A stretch of DNA of 64,000 nucleotides, taken from assembly GCF_004340785.1 (NCBI RefSeq), contig NZ_SLXS01000004.1, forward strand, positions 1 through 64,000. The letters run 5' to 3'. Positions 40,546 to 49,365 of the stretch are shown here, piece by piece. The position numbers were made by a program, and so were the translations under genes. Position 1 is the stretch's first letter. The number at the start of each line of letters is the position of its first letter. A model generated the notes under the pieces. The model was not told the DNA's origin. It saw only the letters and a program-made list of their open reading frames with translations, and ran no database searches. The DNA is from Tumebacillus sp. BK434. GTDB taxonomy: Bacteria > Bacillota > Bacilli > Tumebacillales > Tumebacillaceae.

Positions 40546-40995
40546 ATGAGAATCGTAGTCCAGCGGGTCTCCCGCGGCCAAGTCACGGTCGACGGTCAAG
40601 TGACGGGCAGCATCGGACGCGGCTTCGTCTTGCTCGTCGGCGTCACGCACGACGACACGATGGCAGATGTTGAGTACTTAGTCGACAAAGTGGTCAATCT
40701 GCGTGTGTTCGAAGACGAAGCAGGCAAGATGAACCTGTCCTTGCTCGACATCGGCGGCGCTTTGCTGTCCGTCTCGCAGTTCACCTTGTATGGAGATTGC
40801 CGCAAAGGGCGCCGTCCCAACTTTATGGAGGCGGCCAAGCCCGATGATGCAAATCAATTATATGAAGCGTTGAATGACAAGTTACGCCAGCATGGCGTAC
40901 AGGTGGAAACGGGCGTGTTTGGCGCCATGATGGACGTCGAGCTGGTCAATGACGGCCCGGTCACCCTGCTCTTGGAAAGCAAGCGCACCTTATAA
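40546..40995 (+). CDS. dtd: D-aminoacyl-tRNA deacylase
   Basis: A 149-residue enzyme removes D-amino acids wrongly attached to tRNA. It has the opening [17 protein letters not shown], the active-site [17 protein letters not shown] (about 77-93) and the Gly-cis-Pro-like [11 protein letters not shown] end. CAGGAGG precedes the ATG, 19 bases after relA. Confidence 0.96.
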   Translation: MRIVVQRVSRGQVTVDGQVTGSIGRGFVLLVGVTHDDTMADVEYLVDKVVNLRVFEDEAGKMNLSLLDIGGALLSVSQFTLYGDCRKGRRPNFMEAAKPDDANQLYEALNDKLRQHGVQVETGVFGAMMDVELVNDGPVTLLLESKRTL

Positions 40996-41016
40996 TCATT
41001 CCTGATCTGAACCTAC

Positions 41017-41044
41017 AGACTGCCGATCCCGGCGGTCTTTTTTG
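41017..41044 (+). terminator. Terminator of the recJ-dtd operon
   Basis: AGACTGCCG / CGGCGGTCT followed by a T-run. Confidence 0.85.
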
Positions 41045-41084
41045 TTTCGGTATGGAGTAGGTATGTGAAAAAGGAGGGTGTTTC

Positions 41085-41327
41085 GTGGCTGAGACAAGCG
41101 GGAAGACGAAGATCAAAGAGCTCAAGCTGGAACTGTTTCTCGACGAGGCACTGCGCAGCGGGCTGCAGGACTTGCTGGACGGGCAAAAAGATACGCTGGA
41201 AGTGGACTATGTATATTTTCGCCATCTGATCGTCGACGATCTGAAACACGAAGGGCTGCGCCTCGCGCAACTGAAAGTGCCGGTCGGGCGCATCACCAAA
41301 CTGAAGATCAAAACTGTGCGCGGATAA
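41085..41327 (+). CDS. Small protein of unknown function (80 residues)
   Basis: A GTG start follows AAGGAGGG. The 80-residue protein is charged, alternating Lys and Glu, with no signal peptide or membrane segment. Predicted as a short alpha-beta domain (FLDEALRSGLQDLLDG helix, then two strands). It has its own terminator. No family is recognised. Confidence 0.65.
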   Translation: MAETSGKTKIKELKLELFLDEALRSGLQDLLDGQKDTLEVDYVYFRHLIVDDLKHEGLRLAQLKVPVGRITKLKIKTVRG

Positions 41328-41330
41328 AGA

Positions 41331-41366
41331 AACAGCCGGGCTCCTCTGCGGAGTCCCGGCTGTTTT
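41331..41366. terminator. Bidirectional terminator
   Basis: AACAGCCGGG / CCCGGCTGTTTTG; serves the small gene and the converging DUF2203 gene. Confidence 0.88.
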
Positions 41367-41373
41367 GTACATG

Positions 41374-41778
41374 TTAAAAATCGATCGGCCGTCTGCCGAT
41401 AAAGCCTTCATAAAGTCCGTGCCAATAGCGAATCTCCGCCTCGCCCAGCCGCCAGCACAAGAGAACTTCTTCGCCGCCGCGCAGTGCATAGAAGTCGCAC
41501 AGCCCGGTGTCGATGTCTTTGATCTCCACGCCGGTGCCTTGGATCTGACCCAAAAGCGAGTTGGCGCTGAAGAGCAGGAATTCCAGCTCCGCCTCTTCTG
41601 CGAAAAACGCATCCCCGCTCGCCGACACATTGCCGGCAAATTGAAGCTTCGCCTCTTGCAGCTGTTGGTGGCGGCGCTGAATCTCGCGCTTCATTCCTTG
41701 CAGTTCGCGCAGCAGAGACTCCAGTTCCGGCACCAGCGCATTCGCTTCCTGCACCGTAAAATAGCGTTTCGCGGTCAT
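41374..41778 (-). CDS. DUF2203 family protein
   Basis: A 134-residue cytoplasmic protein has an N-terminal helical hairpin (YFTVQEANALVPELESLL, about 6-23) and the family's C-terminal EVLLCWRLGEAEIRYWHGL (about 104-122). It is coded 30 bases after the phosphonate permease gene on the same strand, so it may be co-transcribed, though no functional link is known. Function unknown. Confidence 0.8.
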   Translation of the reverse strand: MTAKRYFTVQEANALVPELESLLRELQGMKREIQRRHQQLQEAKLQFAGNVSASGDAFFAEEAELEFLLFSANSLLGQIQGTGVEIKDIDTGLCDFYALRGGEEVLLCWRLGEAEIRYWHGLYEGFIGRRPIDF

Positions 41779-41808
41779 GGAGGGTCCGCTCCTTTCTCCT
41801 TCAAAAAA

Positions 41809-42579
41809 CTACAGCATGCGTCTGCGGACAAAGCTGCCGACCGTATCGATCAGAATGACGAGCAGCATGATCACAAGAACTTCCACGGCCACCGCCTGGT
41901 AGGCAAACACTTTAAAATCGATAAACAGCATGTTGCCAAGCCCCCCTGCGCCGATGAAGCCGAGCACAAGCGAGGTGCGGGTCGCCACTTCCATCCGATA
42001 AAAGTATTGTGAAAAGATGTGCGGGATAATATCCGGGAGAATCGCCAGTCCCAACACGTGCAAGCGGTTGCCTCCGGTGGCGATGATCGCTTGCTGCGGC
42101 TCTTTGTCGGACGCTTCGATCATTTCGGCGATCAGTTTGCCAAGCACCCCGATGTTGTGCAGCATGATCGCCAGCACGCCGCCAAACGGGCCCAGCCCGA
42201 TCGTCGGCACCAGAATCAAGCCCCAGACGATCTCCGGTACGGAGCGCAGAAAGCTCAGAAACGTGCGCACCAGCCCGTGCACCGCCTGTGGCAGCGGCGT
42301 ATTGCGCGCCGCCACAAAGGACAAGGGCAGTGCAAACAGCAAGCCGAACGTCGTCCCGACGAAGGCGATCTGCAAGGTCAACAGCGATTGTTTCAGCGCC
42401 TCCTGCAGGACATCCCACTGCGGCGGGAACCACTGGCCGGCGATAAAGCTCCACGTGCTGCCAAGCCCCAGCAACTGCCTGAGGTCGACGCCCGTGGCGA
42501 ACATGCTCCACACAAGAAGCGCGAAGAGCACGGCGAATGACACCATTCGCCGCACTCTTTTCCGCCAAAAGTAGGACAT
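41809..42579 (-). CDS. phnE: Phosphonate ABC transporter permease PhnE
   Basis: A 256-residue membrane protein has six helices. The PhnE/PtxC pattern is visible in FLRSVPEIVWGLILVP (about 113-128), GPFGGVLAIMLHNIGVLGKL and the coupling loop SDKEPQQAIIATGGNRLHV (about 158-176). It is paired with the binding protein 45 bases upstream. The ATPase normally encoded with them (PhnC) is missing from this locus. Confidence 0.88.
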   Translation of the reverse strand: MSYFWRKRVRRMVSFAVLFALLVWSMFATGVDLRQLLGLGSTWSFIAGQWFPPQWDVLQEALKQSLLTLQIAFVGTTFGLLFALPLSFVAARNTPLPQAVHGLVRTFLSFLRSVPEIVWGLILVPTIGLGPFGGVLAIMLHNIGVLGKLIAEMIEASDKEPQQAIIATGGNRLHVLGLAILPDIIPHIFSQYFYRMEVATRTSLVLGFIGAGGLGNMLFIDFKVFAYQAVAVEVLVIMLLVILIDTVGSFVRRRML

Positions 42580-42624
42580 TTGAAATCACCGTCCGATTAT
42601 TCGCGGCCGATACCGTGCAACCGT

Positions 42625-43533
42625 TTATTTGAGACGGCCATCCGCCTCGGCCGCTTTTTCGATCGCTTCGTAGTCTTGATGTGTTGCTTTTACAAAGCCG
42701 TCCGCTGCGAAGGCATCGAGAATCTCTTTGTCTTTCAGGTTCAGGAAAGCGGTCTGCAGCTTTTCGATCGTCGCTGCATCCATGTCTTTTTTCACGACAA
42801 ACGGGTATTGGAACAGTTTTTCCGACTGCCAGATCTTCTTAAACTGGGTGCCGTCAACGGTACCTTTTTCGACCAGCTTGTCAAAATAGGCGGAGTCGAT
42901 CGCACCGGCGGTCACTTTTTTGTTCTGAATCGACAGCGCCGTCACATCATGCGCCATGGTGAAGGTGATGCTTTTGAAATCGGAGTCTTGCTTGCCGCGG
43001 TAGACGCCGCGCGCTTTCAATTCCATGCCCGGGATCAGCGAGCCGGAGGTCGAGTTCGGATCGCCAAACGCAAAATCGACGTTTTGCTTGTCGGCGATCA
43101 GGTCTTCCAGCGTGTTGTATTTCGAGTCTTTATGTACCAGGATGTACGAATAATAGAACGGCACGCCTTTTGCCGTTTTTGCCACGATCGCTTGAGCGCC
43201 GCCTTTTTTGTGGGCGATGACGTACGTCAGCGGACCGAGGTAGGCCACATCAAGCTTGTTAAAGTTGAGCGCCTCGACGACGCCGTTGTAGTCCGGATAG
43301 TTGTTCATCGTCACTTTCAGGCCGGTCTCTTGTTCTAAGTAGGCGCGGAATTTTTCCAGCGTTTCCGCCGAAATCTTCGTCTCTGCCGGGATCAGACCGA
43401 CGCTGAGCGTGGTCGGTGTTGCGCTTTGGCCGTTTTTTTCTTCTTGTTTCGGCTCGGTCGTGCCGCCGCATCCGACGATCACAAGCGCCATCACCAGCAT
43501 CAGCAGCAGCGACAAGGTGTTTTTTCTTTTCAT
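42625..43533 (-). CDS. phnD: Phosphate/phosphonate-binding lipoprotein PhnD
   Basis: A 302-residue lipoprotein has the signal peptide ending ALVIVGC (Cys22 lipidated). PhnD/PtxB-like features are VGLIPAETKISAETLEKF, YLGPLTYVIAHKKG (about 97-110), FAFGDPNSTSGSLIPGMELK (about 155-174) and SAYFDKLVEKG. GGAGGAGCAAG precedes the ATG. It delivers phosphonate or a phosphate analogue such as phosphite to PhnE. Confidence 0.9.
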   Translation of the reverse strand: MKRKNTLSLLLMLVMALVIVGCGGTTEPKQEEKNGQSATPTTLSVGLIPAETKISAETLEKFRAYLEQETGLKVTMNNYPDYNGVVEALNFNKLDVAYLGPLTYVIAHKKGGAQAIVAKTAKGVPFYYSYILVHKDSKYNTLEDLIADKQNVDFAFGDPNSTSGSLIPGMELKARGVYRGKQDSDFKSITFTMAHDVTALSIQNKKVTAGAIDSAYFDKLVEKGTVDGTQFKKIWQSEKLFQYPFVVKKDMDAATIEKLQTAFLNLKDKEILDAFAADGFVKATHQDYEAIEKAAEADGRLK

Positions 43534-43575
43534 CTTGCTCCTCCATTCCCATCATGGGGTAACTCTCCACAAGTG

Positions 43576-43605
43576 ATTATACCGAAAAGTGGTCAGGCGA
43601 ATCAA
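43576..43605 (-). promoter_or_regulatory. Promoter of phnD-phnE
   Basis: On the minus strand TTGATT and TATAAT are 18 bases apart, about 43 bases before phnD. No Pho box was recognised. Confidence 0.65.
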
Positions 43606-43664
43606 ACGAGTGCCTCTTGGGCGATCCTAGTGAAGGAATTGCTCACGTAAGGAGGTTGCATACA

Positions 43665-43844
43665 ATGGCAGAGCAACAGAACGGCAAGAGCCGGTTTCCG
43701 ACCGAAGATGTGATGATGGGCCAAGACGTCAACGTCCCGTATGACATGTCGGTGCCCGGCGAAGAGGACATGACGATCTGGGACAACATGGTGCAGGCGC
43801 TGAAGCCCGACCTCACCCCGAACCGCAAGAAAAAGCAGCAATAA
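43665..43844 (+). CDS. Small protein of unknown function (59 residues)
   Basis: An ATG is preceded by AAGGAGG at nine bases. The 59-residue product is hydrophilic with no membrane segment: an Asp/Glu/Met-rich middle and a basic Arg/Lys/Gln end. It has its own terminator. No family is recognised; a spore or stress small protein is possible but unsupported. Confidence 0.6.
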   Translation: MAEQQNGKSRFPTEDVMMGQDVNVPYDMSVPGEEDMTIWDNMVQALKPDLTPNRKKKQQ

Positions 43845-43849
43845 CCCCT

Positions 43850-43882
43850 AACACCGCCTGCAGAACGAGGCGGTGTTTTTTT
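43850..43882 (+). terminator. Terminator of the 59-residue gene
   Basis: ACACCGCCT / AGGCGGTGT followed by seven T. Confidence 0.9.
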
Positions 43883-44075
43883 CTGGAAAAATTGATTGTC
43901 GGAACAATCAGTACAGCTTATAATAGAGCTACAATTGAATCGGGAACAAGCGGTTGGTTTACTTTTAGCTAAATTTATGTTTAATCAATGTCCCAAAGGG
44001 CGAAGCGCCAAGTGCATTCGATCGAAGAGAGCTCCGCAGCGATCGCCAAATCAAACCATGGGGAGTGAGCGAACG

Positions 44076-44501
44076 ATGACTTTGAAGTTGGAGACAGAGT
44101 GGAATCAAGAGGCGGCCCGCGAGGTGATCCGCAATCTGGTCGATTTCAACAAGCAAAATATCGCGCCGGAAGACCTGCAGGCACCGGAAGAAAATTTCTC
44201 GCTGGTGCTGCGCGATGAAGCCGGCGCGGTCGTCGGCGGTCTGGTCGGCATGCTGTACTGGCGGAGATTGAAGATCGAGATCCTCTGGCTGCATGAAAAC
44301 TTGCGCGGTCAAGGGCAGGGCAGCCGTCTCTTGCAGGAGATGGAGCGGTTGGCGAGGGAGAAAGGCGCGCGTCTGATCGAACTGGACACGATCTCCTTTC
44401 AAGCGCCCGAGTTTTACAAGAAGCACGGCTATGAAGTATTCGGCAAGATCGAAAACTTCCCGGACGGCCACACGCATTATCATTACATGAAGTGGCTGTA
44501 G
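44076..44501 (+). CDS. GNAT-family N-acetyltransferase
   Basis: A 141-residue acetyl-CoA-dependent acetyltransferase starts at an ATG behind GGGGAGTGAG; the 60 upstream in-frame residues are not protein-like. Acetyl-CoA loop: LRGQGQGSRLLQEMERLAREKGA (cited as about 77-99), preceded by the strand IEILWLHE. The end FYKKHGYEVFGKIENFPDGHTHYHYMKWL (about 113-141) is typical of the YjdJ/YhhY-like group. Substrate unknown. Confidence 0.88.
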   Translation: MTLKLETEWNQEAAREVIRNLVDFNKQNIAPEDLQAPEENFSLVLRDEAGAVVGGLVGMLYWRRLKIEILWLHENLRGQGQGSRLLQEMERLAREKGARLIELDTISFQAPEFYKKHGYEVFGKIENFPDGHTHYHYMKWL

Positions 44502-44517
44502 GGAAGCAAGGCGGCTG

Positions 44518-44556
44518 AAAAGAGTTCTCACCTCGTGCGGGTCGAGAACTCTTTTT
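44518..44556 (+). terminator. Terminator of the GNAT gene
   Basis: AAAGAGTTCTC / GAGAACTCTTTTT with a 14-base loop. Confidence 0.85.
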
Positions 44557-44679
44557 GATCATTTGTCAGGGCGGTTACTCTTTTCGGGAGTGGTATTGTG
44601 TAGAATAGCGAGAAAGGTATTATGCGTATTTTAGCGAATAGTTGTTGCAACAAGTATTTTGAAGATGGAGTTGTTGGAG

Positions 44680-45885
44680 ATGAAAGGTACGGAGATTGTG
44701 GCCTCACCTGCACGGACGCGTAGGTATTGGATGGCGGTGATCTTGGGGTCGCTGTCGGCGTTTGGACCATTGTCGCTCGACATGTATCTGCCTGCACTGC
44801 CCGCGCTGGCCGATGATCTGAGCACCAGCGCATCAATGGTGCAGCTGAGCTTGACGGCGTGTCTGCTCGGTCTGGCGCTGGGACAGCTGGTCGCAGGGCC
44901 GGTCAGCGATGTGCGCGGGCGGCGCCTGCCGCTGCTGATCGGGCTGTTGGTCTATGCGCTCTCGTCGTTTGCTTGCGCGATGGCGACATCGGTAGGGGTG
45001 CTGGTGATCTTGCGGTTCATCCAAGGCGTGGCCGGGGCGGCGGGGATTGTGATCTCGCGGGCGATCGTGCGCGATATGTATTCGGGGACGGAGCTGACCA
45101 AGTTTTTCTCGCTCCTGATGCTGATCAACGGAGCGGCGCCGATTCTGGCTCCGATCTTTGGCGGGCAGCTGATGCGCTTTACCTCGTGGGAAGGCGTGTT
45201 CCTCGTCCTCGGGTTGATCGGCGTGGTGATGCTGGTGCTGGTCCTGTTCGGGATGCCGGAGACGCTGGCGCCGGATCGCCGTGTGACGGGCGGGTTTCAG
45301 AGCACGATGAAAACGTTCCGCGAGCTGGCGAAGAACCGCGTCTTTATGGGCTACGCACTGGCTTCCGGGCTGGTGACGGCGGCGATGTTTGCCTACATCT
45401 CCGGGTCGCCTTTTGTCCTGCAGGACATCTATGGCGTGACGCCGCAAACTTTTAGCTTGATCTTTGCCATGAACGGGCTGGGGATCATCATCGCCGGGCA
45501 GGTGACCGGTCGGCTGTCCGGCCGGGTCAGCGATACGAAGTTGCTGGTCACGGGGCTTGCCTTGGCTTTCCTCGGCGGCATGGTTCTGCTGGCCGCCTTG
45601 CTGATGGAGGCTGGCCTGTGGGCGGTGCTGGTGCCGTTGTTCTTTGTCGTCGCCAGTGTCGGGATCGTGAACACGACCAGTTTTTCGCTGGCGATGCAGG
45701 ACCAGGGCCATGCGGCCGGCACCGCTTCGGCGCTGCTCGGGGTGCTGACGTTTATCATCGGCGGGCTGGTCGCGCCTTTGGTCGGCATCGGCGGCAGCGA
45801 GACGGCCATTCCGATGGGCGTGATCATCGCGGTGGCCGAAGTCGGCGCGGTGGTCTGCTACCTGTTGGCCCGGAAAAAAGCATAA
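44680..45885 (+). CDS. Bcr/CflA-family multidrug efflux MFS transporter
   Basis: A 401-residue transporter has 12 helices. The family signature is SLDMYLPALPALADDL (about 26-41) followed by AGPVSDVRGRRLPLLIGL (motif A). The SRAIVRDMY motif (about 128-136) is typical of Bcr/CflA exporters. An ATG with GGAG nine bases before it is chosen; two earlier in-frame starts exist. Exports drugs or small metabolites; substrate unknown. Confidence 0.88.
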   Translation: MKGTEIVASPARTRRYWMAVILGSLSAFGPLSLDMYLPALPALADDLSTSASMVQLSLTACLLGLALGQLVAGPVSDVRGRRLPLLIGLLVYALSSFACAMATSVGVLVILRFIQGVAGAAGIVISRAIVRDMYSGTELTKFFSLLMLINGAAPILAPIFGGQLMRFTSWEGVFLVLGLIGVVMLVLVLFGMPETLAPDRRVTGGFQSTMKTFRELAKNRVFMGYALASGLVTAAMFAYISGSPFVLQDIYGVTPQTFSLIFAMNGLGIIIAGQVTGRLSGRVSDTKLLVTGLALAFLGGMVLLAALLMEAGLWAVLVPLFFVVASVGIVNTTSFSLAMQDQGHAAGTASALLGVLTFIIGGLVAPLVGIGGSETAIPMGVIIAVAEVGAVVCYLLARKKA

Positions 45886-45896
45886 AGTGAGGAAAA

Positions 45897-45931
45897 AGCT
45901 CACGAGTTCGCTCGTGAGCTCTTTCTTTTTT
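45897..45931 (+). terminator. Terminator of the Bcr/CflA gene
   Basis: AGCTCACGAG-TTCG-CTCGTGAGCT followed by CTTTCTTTTTT. Confidence 0.88.
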
Positions 45932-45945
45932 CCAGCGTACGGTGA

Positions 45946-45978
45946 TATACTGTTGTTACGACAATGATAATCATTCTC
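45946..45978 (+). promoter_or_regulatory. Fur box over the nitroreductase promoter
   Basis: GACAATGATAATCATTCTC (45960-45978) matches 17 of 19 positions of the Fur consensus GATAATGATAATCATTATC. A -10 element TATACT (45946-45951) ends eight bases before it, so a bound Fur would cover the transcription start. The nitroreductase gene begins 22 bases later. Confidence 0.85.
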
Positions 45979-45999
45979 ATTATATTGGAGGAATCATAC

Positions 46000-46563
46000 A
46001 TGCAATTGGCGCAGTTGATGAAAGCAAGACGTTCGATCCACCGTTTTGAAGACCGCCCGGTGTCGCTGGAACTGGTCAAAGAGATGCTCGATACGGCAGT
46101 GTGGGTGCCGAACCACAAGATGACCCAGCCATGGCGCTTTGTGATCGTCCACGGTGAAGGTCGCAAGAAACTCGCCGAGGTTGCCCGCGCGGTGAACGAG
46201 AAGCGCGAGACCGATCCGGAGAAGAAACAGGCGATCGGGCAGAAGATTTACGACAAGCTGATGGGCGTGCCGATGTTTGTCGCCGTGCTGATGAAAGAGG
46301 ACACGCAGCTGGCGACGCGGGAAGAGGACTACGCATCGACCGCCTGTCTGATCCACAACTTCAGCCTGCTCGCGTGGGAGCAAGGCATCGGCATGGTCTG
46401 GGAGACCTACGGCTTGCTGCACCAGCCGGCGTTTCGTGAAGCGCTCGGCGTCCAACCGGGCGAAAAGATCGTCGGCAGTCTCCATGTCGGCTACCCGGAC
46501 CACATGCCGGAAGCCCGTCCGAGAAAAGGCGTTGAAGAGCTGCTGACGGTGATTGCGGAGTAA
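46000..46563 (+). CDS. Nitroreductase-family flavoprotein, Fur-controlled
   Basis: A 187-residue FMN-dependent oxidoreductase has the opening KARRSIHRFEDRPV (FMN phosphate-binding Arg), then PNHKMTQPWRFV (about 36-47) and EKIVGSLHVGYPDH (about 155-168). GGAGGAA precedes the ATG. The Fur box says it is made under iron limitation, when a flavin reductase could help release iron from ferric chelates; this role is inferred. Confidence 0.88.
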   Translation: MQLAQLMKARRSIHRFEDRPVSLELVKEMLDTAVWVPNHKMTQPWRFVIVHGEGRKKLAEVARAVNEKRETDPEKKQAIGQKIYDKLMGVPMFVAVLMKEDTQLATREEDYASTACLIHNFSLLAWEQGIGMVWETYGLLHQPAFREALGVQPGEKIVGSLHVGYPDHMPEARPRKGVEELLTVIAE

Positions 46564-46705
46564 AATCAGGCCAAAGGTAGCGAACGATATGTAAGATCGA
46601 GTTGCATGGAGCCTGCGATTCTGGCAGGGATGCAGAGGTGGAAAGCTGACGTTTGGCAACGGTCAAGAAATGAATCACAGTTGTGCGAGAGTGGTTGAGA
46701 CAGGA

Positions 46706-48256
46706 TCAGAGGATTGGTTCCTGTCCCCAACGATCACGCGGCTGTTGCAAGAGAGAGGAGATCGTCTCGCAAAGTGTACGCACGGCGCGATGCAGCTCCT
46801 CTTTTTTGGCGTTGGCAAAGGAGATGCGCAGGTGGTTGAACTCCGGCTCGCCCGGATAGCAGGCCGACCCGAGCAGGAAGGAGATACCTTGGGCGCGGGA
46901 GGCGGCGAGCAGGTCTTCGGCGCGCAGGCGTTCCGGCAACGTGATCCAGATGTTGACCCCGCCGAGCGGCACCGTCCAGCGTACGCCTGGCGGGGCATAC
47001 TGCTCCAAAGCGGTGAGCACGGCTTGGAGCTTCGTGAGCAGGGCTTGGGAGAGCTGCTTCGGAAACGTTTTGGCGTGTTTGGAGCGGAGGTAGGCCAGCA
47101 CCGCGCGCTGAGTGAGCAGCGGGGAGCCTAAGTCGACCGTCGATTTCGCGCCGATCAACCGTTTGAGGACGGTGCCTTTGGCGAGCAGGCAGGCGATGCG
47201 ACAGCCGGGACCGATCGTTTTGCTGAACCCGCTCAGATGGATGACATGGCCGTCCGTTTCCAGCTGCATCAGCGAGGGCGGCGGAGGTGAAGCTTCAAAG
47301 CTCAAGTCGCCCCACGGGTTGTCTTCGATGATCAGGCTGTGGTAGCTCTCCGCGATCTCCAGCAGTTGCTGACGGCGGCGCAGGCTCATCACCGTGCCGG
47401 TCGGGTTGTGATAGGTCGGGATGGTGTAGATGATCTTCGGCGGATGCACGTCGCACAGCGCGGTCAGGATGTCGAGGCGCATCCCTTCGCTGTCCACCGG
47501 GACCGGGATGATCGTCGCCCCGCGTCCGCGAAAGACATCGAGCGCAGAAGGGTAGGTCGGGGCTTCAACGATGACGACATCGCCTTTGCCGACAAAACAG
47601 CGCGCGACGAGGTCGATGCCTTGCTGCACGCCGCTGGTGATCAGAACGTCCTCGGCGGTGACGTTCATGCCGCGCTCCTTGTGGTAGCGGGCCATCTCCG
47701 TGCGAAGTTCGAGATCTCCCTCGATCGGTCCGTAGCGGGTCAGGAGATGCGGAGACTCGCGGAGGGCTTTTTCCAGCTCCTTGTTGAGCTCGGCGTGTGG
47801 CAGCAAGTCCGGATCGATGATTGCCGTCGACAGGTTGATGCCGCCGGGAAACGGGCCGTGCGGTTCGAAGTTCCAGACTTGAGCGCGGGGCAGGTAGTCG
47901 GTGACGGCGAACTGCCACTGGTAGTTGGCATGGGCTTGGCGTTGGCGCGATGAGTTTGCGTTCTGCTTCTCGTGCCCGAGGGGAGAGTCGTCTGATGGAT
48001 GTTCAAAAAGGGTGGTGAGGTGTGTTTTTACATAGGTGCCCTTGCCTTGGATGCGTTCGATCAATCCGCTTTTTTCAAGCTCGTCATACGCTTGGACGAC
48101 GGTCATCAGGCTGACGGAGAGCTGTTTGGCGAGCTGGCGGACAGATGGCAGGGTGCTGCCCTCTTCTAACAAGCCGGAGCGGATGCGCTCGGCGATGGCC
48201 GATTTGATCTGTTGCACATAAGACAGGCCAGTTTGACGCTGCAGCTCGATCTGCAT
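46706..48256 (-). CDS. MocR-family regulator (GntR winged helix fused to aminotransferase fold)
   Basis: A 516-residue protein has an N-terminal GntR HTH (about 10-78; GSTLPSVRQLAKQLSVSLMTVVQAYDELEKSG region) and a class I aminotransferase-like domain (about 130-510) with the PLP Lys in HLSGFSKTIGPGCRIA (about 340). Such proteins sense PLP or aminated ligands. AGGAGG is eight bases before the ATG. It is divergent from an EamA exporter with a shared inverted repeat between them, pointing to direct control. Confidence 0.9.
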   Translation of the reverse strand: MQIELQRQTGLSYVQQIKSAIAERIRSGLLEEGSTLPSVRQLAKQLSVSLMTVVQAYDELEKSGLIERIQGKGTYVKTHLTTLFEHPSDDSPLGHEKQNANSSRQRQAHANYQWQFAVTDYLPRAQVWNFEPHGPFPGGINLSTAIIDPDLLPHAELNKELEKALRESPHLLTRYGPIEGDLELRTEMARYHKERGMNVTAEDVLITSGVQQGIDLVARCFVGKGDVVIVEAPTYPSALDVFRGRGATIIPVPVDSEGMRLDILTALCDVHPPKIIYTIPTYHNPTGTVMSLRRRQQLLEIAESYHSLIIEDNPWGDLSFEASPPPPSLMQLETDGHVIHLSGFSKTIGPGCRIACLLAKGTVLKRLIGAKSTVDLGSPLLTQRAVLAYLRSKHAKTFPKQLSQALLTKLQAVLTALEQYAPPGVRWTVPLGGVNIWITLPERLRAEDLLAASRAQGISFLLGSACYPGEPEFNHLRISFANAKKEELHRAVRTLCETISSLLQQPRDRWGQEPIL

Positions 48257-48295
48257 AGTGGGAGCCTCCTGAAGTGTTCTAAAATGCCGTTGACT

Positions 48296-48348
48296 GTTAT
48301 GGTGTGTTCCGTGGTAATTTCCTTGGTGTCAGTATAACACACTATAAC
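48296..48348. promoter_or_regulatory. Operator candidate between MocR and EamA genes
   Basis: GTTATGGTGTGTT (48296-48308) is the inverted copy, with one mismatch, of AACACACTATAAC (48336-48348), separated by 27 bases. It fits the paired sites bound by dimeric MocR regulators. Confidence 0.6.
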
Positions 48349-48366
48349 GGTTTGGGGTGAAATGGG

Positions 48367-49287
48367 ATGTATGTGTTTTTCTATGTCCTGATCTGTTTGA
48401 TCTTTGGCACGACCTTTCTGGCGATAAAAGTAGGGATTGTTGCAGGCGGGCCGCCTTTATTGTTTGCAGGGCTACGGTTTTCGTGTGCTGGGTTGTTGGT
48501 GCTGGCGTTTTTGGCGTGGCGCAAGCACAAATTTCCGCGGCAGACGCACCTGTATTGGCAGATGGCGAAAGTGGGGGTGTGCCAGACCACAGTGTTGTTC
48601 GGTGTCATGTACTGGGCAGAACAGTATATTCCGTCCAACCTGGCCGCACTGATCAACGCCGGAACGCCGATGATGGTGTGTCTGCTCGGGGCACTGCAGT
48701 TGCGGCAAAAGTTGCATCTGACGCAGCTGAGCGGACTGCTGCTGGGGATCTTGGGCGTGTATTTGATCGTTGGCAAAGGGACGGTGGAGACGAGCAGCAT
48801 CGTGGTGACGGCTGTCGTGATCGCAGCTCTGTCCCAGACGGTCTGCGCGTGGGGCGCGCTGGAGACGCGGAAGCTGTTTGCCGCGGGCGTGTCGCCCTGG
48901 GTGGCGAACGGGTTTCAGATGCTGTTTGGCAGCGCAGGTCTGCTGCTCGCAGCGGCGGTGCGCGGAGAGTCGTTCACAGAGGTGACCGACCCGTGGGGCG
49001 CCTTCGGGTCGCTGCTGTTCTTAATTTTTGTCGGTTCAATCTTGGGCTGGGGGCTATATTATCTGTTGACCGCGAAAACCAGCCCGCTGCTCGCCTCGAC
49101 ATGGAGCTACGTGTCGCCGGTCGTCGCGATGATCGTCGGCGCGCTGTGGATGGGCGAGTCGTTCACCGTGCTGTCAGCGCTGGGCGGCGTGATCGTGCTG
49201 GCCGCGGTGGCGATTGTGAACTGGGTGGACTGGAAGAAGCTGATGCAGGATATGCAGGGGCGGAAGGACCGGAGTTTCGTCAGCTGA
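48367..49287 (+). CDS. EamA-family transporter
   Basis: A 306-residue membrane protein has ten helices in two EamA repeats (about 5-135 and 150-285), each with the drug/metabolite transporter pattern, e.g. YWAEQYIPSNLAALINAGTP (about 82-101) and TSPLLASTWSYVSPVVAMIVG (cited as about 239-259). GGGGTGA is seven bases before the ATG. Likely exports an amino acid or related metabolite under MocR control. Confidence 0.88.
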   Translation: MYVFFYVLICLIFGTTFLAIKVGIVAGGPPLLFAGLRFSCAGLLVLAFLAWRKHKFPRQTHLYWQMAKVGVCQTTVLFGVMYWAEQYIPSNLAALINAGTPMMVCLLGALQLRQKLHLTQLSGLLLGILGVYLIVGKGTVETSSIVVTAVVIAALSQTVCAWGALETRKLFAAGVSPWVANGFQMLFGSAGLLLAAAVRGESFTEVTDPWGAFGSLLFLIFVGSILGWGLYYLLTAKTSPLLASTWSYVSPVVAMIVGALWMGESFTVLSALGGVIVLAAVAIVNWVDWKKLMQDMQGRKDRSFVS

Positions 49288-49365
49288 GTTACAGATGCGG
49301 GGAAGCGGGTATGCTATTCTGTTGCTGGTTCCAACATTCTCGTACGACAAAGGAGCGTTTCGCAC

